From NCBI GenBank assembly GCA_963691775.1, contig OY829369.1, positions 1,364,001-1,428,000 of the forward strand: a stretch of 64,000 bases of DNA, in the 5' to 3' direction. A program made the position numbers and the translations under genes. Position 1 is the first letter of the stretch; every line of letters begins with the position of its first letter. Positions 55,458 through 63,360 of the stretch are shown here, one piece after another. Source of the stretch: JAZBPO01 sp963691775 (lineage in GTDB: Bacteria > Pseudomonadota > Gammaproteobacteria > Pseudomonadales > Azotimanducaceae). The notes under the pieces are model-generated. The model was not told the origin of the DNA and did no database searches. It saw only the letters and a list, made by a program, of their open reading frames with translations.

Positions 55458-55484
55458 CATACATGGACGCCCCCGCTGCGACAA
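55458..55484 (-). mobile_element. Solo right end of the IS1111-type element, inverted
   Basis: CATACATGGACGCCCCCGCT and GCGACAA are the reverse complement of the last 27 bp of the IS. The outer flank reads GCAGACTGCGTGGA, i.e. TCCACGCAGTC on the other strand, the same right half-target as at full copies. Confidence 0.75.
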
Positions 55485-55606
55485 CATGGGTGATGGGATG
55501 GACGCCCCCCTCCCTACGGCGTTCAGCAGGCTCGAAAGTCTGCTGCGCCAGGGCGGAAGGTGTACTCAGCTGAAGCTGAACTTCAGCCCAGAGAGGACGC
55601 CATCCC

Positions 55607-56630
55607 ATGGAACAGCCTAAGTTGATTGCCATCGACGTCGCAAAGAACGTCTTCCAGCTCTGCGAGCTCGATGCGCACCGCAAGGTCACTCGAAACGAAC
55701 CGGTTCGGCGCGGGCGACTGCTACAGACCCTCGCAAAGCAGCCGCCCAGCATCGTCGCAATGGAAGCTTGCTACTCGAGCCACTATTGGGCTCGCGAGTT
55801 CGCTGCCATGGGGCACGAAGTGCGCCTGGTGCCCGCACAACACGTGAAGCCGTTCGTGCGTGGCAACAAGAACGACGCCAATGATGCGCTGGCGATCGCC
55901 GAAGCATCGCAGCGCCCGAATCTGCGCTGCGTGCCGGTGAAGTCACTCGCGCAGCAGGACATGCAGGCCCTGCATCGGATCCGAATGCGTCTGGTGCGCC
56001 AGCGTATCCAGCTAATGAACCAGACCCGCGGCATACTCAGCGACTACGGCGTCGTGATGCCTCAGGGCATCCCGTCGTTTCGACGCACCGTGGTCGAGCT
56101 GCAGGGCGACGCTGGCAAACACCTCACGCCCTTCATGCGCACACAGATCGTCGAGATCGATGCGGAGTTCCGGACGCGCTCCGATCGGCTCGGCCAGCTC
56201 GAGAAGCAGATGCACGCGCTCGCCACCTCGCATCCGCTGTGCAAATTGCTGCTCACGATGCCAGGCATCGGGCCCGTCAACGCCACGGCGATCGTCTCCG
56301 CCATCGGCAGGGGCGATCAGTTCGAGCATCCGCGTGATTTCGCCGTATGGCTGGGCCTGACGCCGAGCCAGTACGCGTCGGGCAAAAAAATCGTTCCAGG
56401 GCAAGATCACCAAGCGTGGCGATCGCTACCTTCGCAGCCAGCTCGTGCATGGCGCCCGTGCGGTCATCTACAACGCGCATCGGCATCACGACCCGCTTCG
56501 ACGTTGGACGCAGCAGCTCGTGGAGCGCATTGGGGTGAACAAGGCGGCTGTTGCTGTGGCGGCGCGCCTCGCGCGGACCGCCTGGATCATGCTTCAGCGG
56601 GGCGAGCCCTACTGGGCAAGCGCCTCGTAA
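55607..56630 (+). pseudogene. IS110-family transposase, frameshifted (copy 1)
   Basis: It has the DEDD catalytic residues of IS110 recombinases (D10 in AIDVAKN, E53 in VAMEAC, D90 and D93 in NKNDANDA) and the C-terminal Transposase_20 domain (LLTMPGIGPVNATAIVSAIG). At about 56384-56390 a run of seven A replaces GGCGACAAATC of the other copies and shifts the frame, giving a false 358-residue ending at 56683. The correct tail (MHGARAVIYNAHRHH, ending in TAA 56628-56630) continues in another frame. Confidence 0.85.
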
Positions 56631-56922
56631 CCACTTCACTTCCCGTCCTGTCGATGCGAATTGCTGCGGTTACCCGCGCCTGACGAAGTCTTGCCGTGGA
56701 CATGGCCCGAAGCAGGCCGAGTGGGTGTTTCAGACAGTCAGGTGCGGCCCCCATATGGGCTCGAAGGACCGAGACAGGCGCCTTCATCAGAAAGCCGGAT
56801 GTATGTCAGCACGACCGTCCCTCCACTCGATCAGGACAAGGAGTAGTGACGCAAGGGCACTTCCGGCTGTCAGCGGCTGGGCGGATTCGTTCGGCTTGTC
56901 GCAGCGGGGGCGTCCATGTATG
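56631..56922 (+). ncRNA. 3' non-coding region of IS copy 1, candidate bridge RNA
   Basis: Same ~292-bp region as in copies 2 and 3 with a few changes. It keeps CCGTGGACA and GTGGGTG, which match the two halves of the target site, and ATGTATG, which matches the right end. The segment facing the left end reads CCCCCAT instead of CTCCCAT. Confidence 0.5.
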
Positions 56923-57000
56923 TCCACGGAGTCGTCCGGTTGTCAGCAGTCGGGCGGGTTCGCTCGGCTCGTCGCAGCGTGGGCGTCCATGTATGACCCT

Positions 57001-57542
57001 CCCTGCGTGGGGCCGGCGCTGCCTGGTAGGCACGAAAAGCTTCGATTCAAGCACTCCGGAGCACCACGCGCGTCGCTGCTCCGTTCCCCATCGCTTTTCG
57101 AGCCTCGAAACGCCACGTCGCGCTACTCATCAGGCGCATCCGGAACGTTTGAGTCCTTTCGCGGACTACGATGCTACTGTCCTTGGCTCCAGGGAGCCCT
57201 CGACCTGGGTGTCCACGGAGCCCGGTCGGATGTGCCGGCCGTATCGAGGAAGTGTTCGCTACCGCGGTCGGAATGCCGAAGGCACTGAAGCAGAGAGCTG
57301 CTGAACTCGATCTGCGCTCCCTGCGTGGGGCCGGCGCTGCCTGGTAGGCACGAAAAGCTTCGATTCAAGCACTCCGGAGCACTACGCGCGTCGCTGCTCC
57401 GTTCCCCATCGCTTTTCAAGCCTCGAAACGCCACGTCGCGCTACTCATCAGGCGCATCCGGAACGTTTGAGTCCTTTCGCGGACTACGATGCTACTGTCC
57501 TTGGCTCCAGGGAGCCCTCGACCTGGGTGTCCACGGAGCCCC
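57001..57542 (+). repeat. Direct repeat, 318-bp period, with RAYT 3' fragments
   Basis: 57001-57224 returns at 57319-57542 nearly unchanged. Each copy ends CTGGGTGTCCACGGAGCCC. Between them lies a RAYT 3' fragment. The pattern is the same as the 309-bp duplication at 51 kb: RAYT end, flank, motif. Confidence 0.85.
57228..57345 (+). pseudogene. 3' fragment of a RAYT transposase gene
   Basis: GTCGGATGTGCCGGCCGTAT through the stop in CCTGGTAGG codes the last ~38 residues of a RAYT, close to those of the intact gene (VGCVGRIEEVFATAVGMPK; LDLRSLRGAGAAW). It starts just after TCCACGGAGCC, at an island motif. Confidence 0.75.
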
Positions 57543-57876
57543 CCCGGCTGCGTTTCGATGCATCGCGATTCCACAAGCCTTGGACTCATGGTTCGCAGGC
57601 GACTCGCACTTCGATCGCCACGACCGCATGGGTGTCCAAGACCGCGCAGGAATGTCATGCGTGTGGGTGTCCCGGAATGGCCATCGCCACGACCGCATGG
57701 GTGTCCAAGACCGGGGTTGATGTATGTCCACGGAGTCTTCGGCACCGTCCCGCGGTATGGGTGATGGGATGGACGCCCCCTCCCTACGGCGTTCAGCGGG
57801 CTCGAAAGTCTGCTGCGCCAGGGCGGAAGGTGTACTCAGCTGAAGCTGAACTTCAGCCCAGAGAGGACGCCATCCC

Positions 57877-58899
57877 ATGGAACAGCCTAAGTTGATTGCC
57901 ATCGACGTCGCAAAGAACGTCTTCCAGCTCTGCGAGCTCGATGCGCACCGCAAGGTCACTCGAAACGAACCGGTTCAGCGCGGGCGACTGCTACAGACCC
58001 TCGCAAAGCAGCCGCCCAGCATCGTCGCAATGGAAGCCTGCTACTCGAGCCACTATTGGGCTCGCGAGTTCGCTGCCATGGGGCACGACGTGCGCCTGGT
58101 GCCCGCACAACACGTGAAGCCGTTCGTGCGTGGCAACAAGAACGACGCCAATGATGCGCTAGCGATCGCCGAAGCATCGCAGCGCCCGAATCTGCGCTGC
58201 GTGCCGGTGAAGTCACTCGCGCAGCAGGACATGCAGGCCCTGCATCGGATCCGAATGCGTCTGGTGCGCCAGCGTATCCAGCTGATGAACCAGACCCGCG
58301 GCGTACTCAGCGACTACGGCGTCGTGATGCCTCAGGGCATCCCGTCGTTTCGACGCACCATGGTCGAGCTGCAGGGCGACGCTGGCAAACACCTCACGCC
58401 CTTCATGCGCACACAGATCGTCGAGATCGATGCGGAGTTCCGGACGCGCTCCGATCGGCTCGGCCAGCTCGAGAAGCAGATGCACGCGCTCGCCACCTCG
58501 CATCCGCTGTGCAAATTGCTGCTCACGATGCCAGGCATCGGGCCCGTCAACGCCACGGCGATCGTCTCCGCCATCGGCAGGGGCGATCAGTTCGAGCATC
58601 CGCGTGATTTCGCCGTATGGCTGGGCCTGACGCCGAGCCAGTACGCGTCGGGCGACAAATCGTTCCAGGGCAAGATCACCAAGCGTGGCGATCGCTACCT
58701 TCGCAGCCAGCTCGTGCATGGCGCCCGTGCGGTCATCTACAAAGCGCATCGGCATCACGACCCGCTTCGACGTTGGACGCAGCAGCTCGTGGAGCGTGTT
58801 GGGGTGAACAAGGCGGCTGTTGCTGTGGCGGCGCGGCTCGCGCGCACCGCCTGGATCATGCTTCAGCGGGGCAAGCCCTACCGGGCAAGCGCCTCGTAA
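57877..58899 (+). CDS. IS110-family transposase (copy 2)
   Basis: A 340-residue DEDD/serine recombinase that moves the element as a circle and inserts it at an RNA-specified site. The N-terminal RuvC-like domain carries D10, E53, D90 and D93. The C-terminal Transposase_20 domain has TMPGIGPVNATAIVSAIGRG, then FAVWLGLTPSQYASGDKS, where the catalytic Ser lies, and GKITKRGDRYLRSQLVHGAR. ATG 57877 follows GAGAGGACGCC. Intact, so it could be active. Confidence 0.93.
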   Translation: MEQPKLIAIDVAKNVFQLCELDAHRKVTRNEPVQRGRLLQTLAKQPPSIVAMEACYSSHYWAREFAAMGHDVRLVPAQHVKPFVRGNKNDANDALAIAEASQRPNLRCVPVKSLAQQDMQALHRIRMRLVRQRIQLMNQTRGVLSDYGVVMPQGIPSFRRTMVELQGDAGKHLTPFMRTQIVEIDAEFRTRSDRLGQLEKQMHALATSHPLCKLLLTMPGIGPVNATAIVSAIGRGDQFEHPRDFAVWLGLTPSQYASGDKSFQGKITKRGDRYLRSQLVHGARAVIYKAHRHHDPLRRWTQQLVERVGVNKAAVAVAARLARTAWIMLQRGKPYRASAS

Positions 58900-59191
58900 C
58901 CACTTCACTTCCCGTCCTGTCGATGCGAATTGCTGCGGTTACCCGCGCCTGACGAAGTCTTGCCGTGGACATGGCCCGAAGCAGGCCGAGTGGGTGTTTC
59001 AGACAGTCAGGTGCGGCTCCCATATGGGCTCGAAGGACCGAGACAGGCGCCTTCATCAGAAAGCCGGATGTATGTCAGCACGACCGTCTTTCCACTCGAT
59101 CAGGACACGGGGCAGTGGAACAAGAGCACTTCCGGCTGTCAGCAGCTGGGCGGATTCGCTCGGCTTGTCGCAGCGGGGGCGTCCATGTATG
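58900..59191 (+). ncRNA. 3' non-coding region of IS copy 2, candidate bridge RNA
   Basis: Apparently identical to the region of copy 3, where the guide-like segments are described. Confidence 0.55.
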
Positions 59192-59199
59192 TCCACGGA

Positions 59200-59356
59200 G
59201 TCGGATGCGACTCGGGGCTCTCCGGACTGGTGGATCGGATGTGTCGGCCGTATCGAGGAAGTGTTCTCTAGCGCGGTCGGCTCGCCACAGACTCTCAAGG
59301 AAAGGGCTGCTGCTCTAGAACTACGGTGCCTGCGTGGGGCCGGAGCTGCCTGGTAG
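59200..59356 (+). pseudogene. 3' fragment of a second RAYT-type gene
   Basis: It codes a RAYT C terminus (WWIGCVGRIEEVFSSAVGSP; LELRCLRGAGAAW-stop) that differs clearly from the one at 51 kb, so it comes from a different RAYT gene. It begins immediately after the TCCACGGAGTC flank of IS copy 2. Confidence 0.7.
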
Positions 59357-59760
59357 GCGCGAAGATATGGAACTCCGACGCTGCGGAGCGACCCCGCAGT
59401 CAGCCCCTGAGCCGTTCATGTCCCTGATGGAACCCAAACCGACGGTTGCGCTGCTCATCGAGTGCATCGAGCAGGCCCACGTCTTTTTGCGGTCAACGAT
59501 GTGGCTGTCCACAGCGTTCATTCCCGCCCCGCCGTTGCCAATGTCCGCCGAAGGGATTCGAACCAGCATTCGCCGTCGGCGCGCGACCTAATGGATGTCC
59601 ACGGAACCCACCGCGGAGTCATCCTGACCGAGTCCGCCGGGTGGGTGATGGGATGGACGCCCCCTCCCTACGGCGTTCAGCGGGCTCGAAAGTCTGCTGC
59701 GCCAGGGCGGAAGGTGTACTCAGCTGAAGCTGAACTTCAGCCCAGAGAGGACGCCATCCC

Positions 59761-60783
59761 ATGGAACAGCCTAAGTTGATTGCCATCGACGTCGCAAAGA
59801 ACGTCTTCCAGCTCTGCGAGCTCGATGCGCACCGCAAGGTCACTCGAAACGAACCGGTTCAGCGCGGGCGACTGCTACAGACCCTCGCAAAGCAGCCGCC
59901 CAGCATCGTCGCAATGGAAGCCTGCTACTCGAGCCACTATTGGGCTCGCGAGTTCGCTGCCATGGGGCACGACGTGCGCCTGGTGCCCGCACAACACGTG
60001 AAGCCGTTCGTGCGTGGCAACAAGAACGACGCCAATGATGCGCTAGCGATCGCCGAAGCATCGCAGCGCCCGAATCTGCGCTGCGTGCCGGTGAAGTCAC
60101 TCGCGCAGCAGGACATGCAGGCCCTGCATCGGATCCGAATGCGTCTGGTGCGCCAGCGTATCCAGCTGATGAACCAGACCCGCGGCGTACTCAGCGACTA
60201 CGGCGTCGTGATGCCTCAGGGCATCCCGTCGTTTCGACGCACCATGGTCGAGCTGCAGGGCGACGCTGGCAAACACCTCACGCCCTTCATGCGCACACAG
60301 ATCGTCGAGATCGATGCGGAGTTCCGGACGCGCTCCGATCGGCTCGGCCAGCTCGAGAAGCAGATGCACGCGCTCGCCACCTCGCATCCGCTGTGCAAAT
60401 TGCTGCTCACGATGCCAGGCATCGGGCCCGTCAACGCCACGGCGATCGTCTCCGCCATCGGCAGGGGCGATCAGTTCGAGCATCCGCGTGATTTCGCCGT
60501 ATGGCTGGGCCTGACGCCGAGCCAGTACGCGTCGGGCGACAAATCGTTCCAGGGCAAGATCACCAAGCGTGGCGATCGCTACCTTCGCAGCCAGCTCGTG
60601 CATGGCGCCCGTGCGGTCATCTACAAAGCGCATCGGCATCACGACCCGCTTCGACGTTGGACGCAGCAGCTCGTGGAGCGTGTTGGGGTGAACAAGGCGG
60701 CTGTTGCTGTGGCGGCGCGGCTCGCGCGCACCGCCTGGATCATGCTTCAGCGGGGCAAGCCCTACCGGGCAAGCGCCTCGTAA
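59761..60783 (+). CDS. IS110-family transposase (copy 3)
   Basis: A 340-residue protein with the same sequence as that of copy 2, including the DEDD residues (D10, E53, D90, D93) and the serine-bearing C-terminal domain. No stop or frameshift. It should act with the structured RNA from the 3' end of the element to join the element ends to a TG|TCCACGG target. Confidence 0.93.
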   Translation: MEQPKLIAIDVAKNVFQLCELDAHRKVTRNEPVQRGRLLQTLAKQPPSIVAMEACYSSHYWAREFAAMGHDVRLVPAQHVKPFVRGNKNDANDALAIAEASQRPNLRCVPVKSLAQQDMQALHRIRMRLVRQRIQLMNQTRGVLSDYGVVMPQGIPSFRRTMVELQGDAGKHLTPFMRTQIVEIDAEFRTRSDRLGQLEKQMHALATSHPLCKLLLTMPGIGPVNATAIVSAIGRGDQFEHPRDFAVWLGLTPSQYASGDKSFQGKITKRGDRYLRSQLVHGARAVIYKAHRHHDPLRRWTQQLVERVGVNKAAVAVAARLARTAWIMLQRGKPYRASAS

Positions 60784-61075
60784 CCACTTCACTTCCCGTC
60801 CTGTCGATGCGAATTGCTGCGGTTACCCGCGCCTGACGAAGTCTTGCCGTGGACATGGCCCGAAGCAGGCCGAGTGGGTGTTTCAGACAGTCAGGTGCGG
60901 CTCCCATATGGGCTCGAAGGACCGAGACAGGCGCCTTCATCAGAAAGCCGGATGTATGTCAGCACGACCGTCTTTCCACTCGATCAGGACACGGGGCAGT
61001 GGAACAAGAGCACTTCCGGCTGTCAGCAGCTGGGCGGATTCGCTCGGCTTGTCGCAGCGGGGGCGTCCATGTATG
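60784..61075 (+). ncRNA. 3' non-coding region of IS copy 3, candidate bridge RNA with target and donor guides
   Basis: CCGTGGACA (60847-60855) is the complement of TG|TCCACGG, the right half-target with the core. GTGGGTG (60874-60880) equals the left half-target. The two are separated by a hairpin (GGCCCGAAGCAGGCC). Further on, TCCCAT (60902-60907) is the complement of the left end ATGGGA, and ATGTATG (60952-60958) equals the last bases of the right end. One loop for target and one for donor is the layout of IS110 bridge RNAs; here the R part precedes the L part in both. The boundaries of the RNA are not known. Confidence 0.6.
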
Positions 61076-61123
61076 TCCACGGAGTCATCCAGGATTTGGG
61101 CTGGGTGTCCACGGAATTCTCTC

Positions 61124-61504
61124 AGGCGGCTGTTGCTGTGGCGGCGCGGCTCGCGCGCACCGCCTGGATCAGGCTTCAGCGGGGCGAGCCCTACCGGGCA
61201 AGCGCCTCGTAACCACTTCACTTCCCGTCCTGTCGATGCGAATTGCTGCGGTTACCCGTGCCTGACGAAGTCTTGCCGTGGACATGGCCCGAAGCAGGCC
61301 GAGTGGGTGTTTCAGACAGTCAGGTGCGGCTCCCATATGGGCTCGAAGGACCGAGACAGGCGCCTTCATCAGAAAGCCGGATGTATGTCAGCACGACCGT
61401 CTTTCCACTCGATCAGGACACGGGGCAGTGGAACAAGAGCACTTCCGGCTGTCAGCAGCTGGGCGGATTCGCTCGGCTTGTCGCAGCGGGGGCGTCCATG
61501 TATG
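61124..61504 (+). mobile_element. 3' fragment of the IS: transposase tail plus whole non-coding region
   Basis: It matches the IS from GGCGGCTGTTGCTGTGG (last ~85 bp of the transposase gene) to the right end CATGTATG. The candidate bridge RNA is complete but there is no transposase. Left joint TCCACGGAATTCTCTC, right joint |TCCACAGAGTT. Confidence 0.85.
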
Positions 61505-61669
61505 TCCACAGAGTTCCGTGGTCACGGGGAGTTCGGAGTTCGAGTTCGCACTGACCACGATGTGGCTGTCCACAGAGTTCCAGTACACGCGCCCGGTGCG
61601 CGACAACATGGATGCCAGGAATCTCGACATGGATGTCCACGGAACCCCTGGGTGTCCACGGAGTCCGCG

Positions 61670-61702
61670 CTCGGCTTGTCGCAGCGGGGGCGTCCATGTA
61701 TG
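61670..61702 (+). mobile_element. Solo right end of the IS (33 bp)
   Basis: GCTCGGCTTGTCGCAGCGGG then GGCGTCCATGTATG|TCCACGGAGTC. A second copy lies at 61809-61841. Confidence 0.8.
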
Positions 61703-61808
61703 TCCACGGAGTCCTACTCTCGGAGTTCCCTGGCCTGGGTGTCCACGGAGTCGTCCTGCCCTGAACACGCGGAGTTTTCGGTCGGCCTGGGTGTCCACGG
61801 AGTCGTCA

Positions 61809-61841
61809 CTCGGCTTGTCGCAGCGGGGGCGTCCATGTATG
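61809..61841 (+). mobile_element. Solo right end of the IS (33 bp), second copy
   Basis: Same bases as at 61670-61702, again followed by TCCACGGAGTCCTACTC. Confidence 0.8.
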
Positions 61842-62291
61842 TCCACGGAGTCCTACTCTCGGAGTTCCCTGGCCTGGGTGTCCACGGAGTCGCAGGGAGC
61901 CCTCGACCTGGGTGTCCACGGAGCCCCCGGGATTCGAACCAGCATTCGCCGTCGGCGCGCGACCTAATGGATGTCCACGGAACCCACGGAACTCCCTACA
62001 CGGCGCAGAACTCAGCACCACCGCGCACATCTCGCCTAGATGACCGACGCGTCGCGCTCGCGACGTCGCGATTTCGTTCTGCGAACTGCTCGGTGGCTGT
62101 CCAGGTTGTTCCCCCATATGTCCGCCGAAGGGATTCGAACCAGCATTCGCCGTCGGCGCGCGACCTAATGGATGTCCACGGAACCCACCGCGGAGTCATC
62201 CTGACCGAGTCCGCCGGGTGGGTGTCCACGGAGTCAACCCGAAAGGCTTCTGTCCTTTCGCGGACCACGATGTGGCTGTCCACGGAGTCCG

Positions 62292-62592
62292 GCCTCGTAA
62301 CCACTTCACTTCCCGTCCTGTCGATGCGAATTGCTGCGGTTACCCGCGCCTGACGAAGTCTTGCCGTGGACATGGCCCGAAGCAGGCCGAGTGGGTGTTT
62401 CAGACAGTCAGGTGCGGCTCCCATATGGGCTCGAAGGACCGAGACAGGCGCCTTCATCAGAAAGCCGGATGTATGTCAGCACGACCGTCTTTCCACTCGA
62501 TCAGGACACGGGGCAGTGGAACAAGAGCACTTCCGGCTGTCAGCAGCTGGGCGGATTCGCTCGGCTTGTCGCAGCGGGGGCGTCCATGTATG
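62292..62592 (+). mobile_element. 3' fragment of the IS: non-coding region only
   Basis: It starts at GCCTCGTAACC (last codons of the transposase) and runs to CATGTATG|TCCACGGAGTC. All four guide-like segments are present, so it could supply a bridge RNA in trans. Confidence 0.85.
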
Positions 62593-62946
62593 TCCACGGA
62601 GTCCTACTCTCGGAGTTCCCTGGCCTGGGTGTCCACGGAGTCGTCCTGCCCTGAACACGCGGAGTTTTCGGTCGGCCTGGGTGTCCACGGAGTCTCAGAA
62701 CCCAAACCGACGGTTGCGCTGCTCATCGAGTGCATCGAGCAGGCCCACGTCTTTTTGCGGTCAACGATGTGGCTGTCCACAGCGTTCATTCCCGCCCCGC
62801 CGTTGCCAATGTCCGCCGAAGGGATTCGAACCAGCATTCGCCGTCGGCGCGCGACCTAATGGATGTCCACGGAACCCACCGCGGAGTCATCCTGACCGAG
62901 TCCGCCGGGTGGGTGTCCACGGAGTCAACCGGAACGGGCGGCAAGC

Positions 62947-63186
62947 ATGTCCGCCAAAGTTATCGCAAACTGGTTTGCACGGCTGTACAACGATATGGGT
63001 TATGAAGGCTGTAGCAGTCATTCAGGACGGCGCACCTTTATCACCAATGCAGCGAAGAAGATCACCCAAGTGGGCGGGTCATTAAGGGATGTGCAACTGC
63101 TGGCAGGTCATTCCAATCTGGCGACCACGCAACGGTACATACAAAGTGATAGTCAGGCGATCAGGAAGATTGTGGATTTGGTGTAG
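62947..63186 (+). pseudogene. C-terminal fragment of a tyrosine recombinase/integrase
   Basis: The 79-residue frame holds the end of the catalytic domain: H-x-x-R in SSHSGRRTFITNAAKK, LLAGHSNLATTQRYIQ with the GH and nucleophile Tyr, then IRKIVDLV. The N-terminal DNA-binding part and the first catalytic Arg are missing. Its first bases, GCATG|TCCGCC, lie on a TG|TCC joint of the array, so it was cut there. Confidence 0.8.
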
Positions 63187-63360
63187 GGAACGCTTCTACG
63201 CGAAAACGGTTGTTCAACAATGGCATGACCTTGAAACCACGGTGAACGATGGTGATGGGATTAGGTGTGACGGTGGTTTCACCGTGTATGCAGTTTGGAT
63301 GTACGCCTATGGCGATTTTGGAAAACTATTGGAACGGTGAAACTATGGTGGACACCGTAG
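63187..63360. other. Short non-coding stretch before the RHS fragment
   Basis: No supported gene. It ends with TATGGTGGACACCG, an inverted TGTCCAC motif, directly before the RHS fragment. Confidence 0.5.

Larger units (their letters stand above)
54530..55492. other. Non-coding stretch between the TonB receptor and the first IS copy
   Basis: About 960 bp with no supported gene. It should hold the receptor promoter. It also contains the right copy of the ~60-bp inverted repeat (55129-55193), six 10-bp tandem units (55320-55376) and an inverted solo copy of the IS right end (55458-55484). Confidence 0.5.
55493..56922 (+). mobile_element. IS1111-type IS110-family element, copy 1
   Basis: 1,430 bp. 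Left junction GGGTG|ATGGGATGG, right junction CATGTATG|TCCACGGAGTC. Sub-terminal inverted repeats ATGGACGCCCCC lie 5 bp inside each end, as in the IS1111 group. It has a short 5' leader (~114 bp) and a long 3' non-coding region (~290 bp). Compared with copies 2 and 3 it has scattered substitutions and a frameshift in the transposase, so it is the older copy. Confidence 0.85.
57764..59191 (+). mobile_element. IS1111-type IS110-family element, copy 2
   Basis: 1,428 bp, left junction GGTATGGGTG|ATGGG, right junction CATGTATG|TCCACGGAGTC. It appears identical to copy 3 throughout, which indicates a very recent duplication. It encodes an intact transposase and the long 3' non-coding region. Confidence 0.9.
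59648..61075 (+). mobile_element. IS1111-type IS110-family element, copy 3
   Basis: 1,428 bp. Left flank GAGTCCGCCGGGTGGGTG, right flank TCCACGGAGTC. An empty version of this site, GCCGGGTGGGTGTCCACGGA, occurs at about 62211-62230 and 62902-62921, which fixes both ends. Sub-terminal inverted repeats ATGGACGCCCCC at 59653-59664 and GGGGGCGTCCAT at 61059-61070. Confidence 0.92.
61076..62946 (+). repeat. Mosaic array of short blocks joined at TG|TCC
   Basis: About 1.87 kb with no gene. Nearly every block begins TCCAC(G/A)GA and ends in (G/A/C)TG, and block sizes run from roughly 15 to 150 bp apart from the two IS fragments. The block starting TCCACGGAGTCCTACTC occurs three times (61703, 61842, 62593). 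TCCACGGAGTCGTCCTGCCC occurs twice. TCCACGGAACCCACCGCGG occurs at 62174 and 62866, and outside the array at 59597. Blocks with GGGATTCGAACC, IS 3' fragments and solo right ends are mixed in. Confidence 0.85.

Noticed and set aside
56551..57304. Open frames of 200-245 codons after IS copy 1
   Set aside because: They start within the transposase or its non-coding region and run through RAYT relics and motifs in the wrong frame.
61928..62170. tRNA gene suggested by GGGATTCGAACC
   Set aside because: Only a T-arm-like string is present on the minus strand, its stem does not pair properly, and no anticodon or D arm can be built. At most a tRNA-derived scrap, repeated in several blocks.
60704..62353. 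549-codon open frame running through IS copy 3's end and the mosaic array
   Set aside because: It is a chance frame: it begins inside the transposase gene in the wrong frame, repeats peptides such as MYVHGV and MWLSTES that come from the TGTCCAC motif, and has no family resemblance.
61076..62946. CRISPR-like look of the motif array
   Set aside because: Unit lengths vary from about 15 to 150 bp, blocks recur instead of being unique, the conserved part is only ~10-13 bp, and there are no cas genes.
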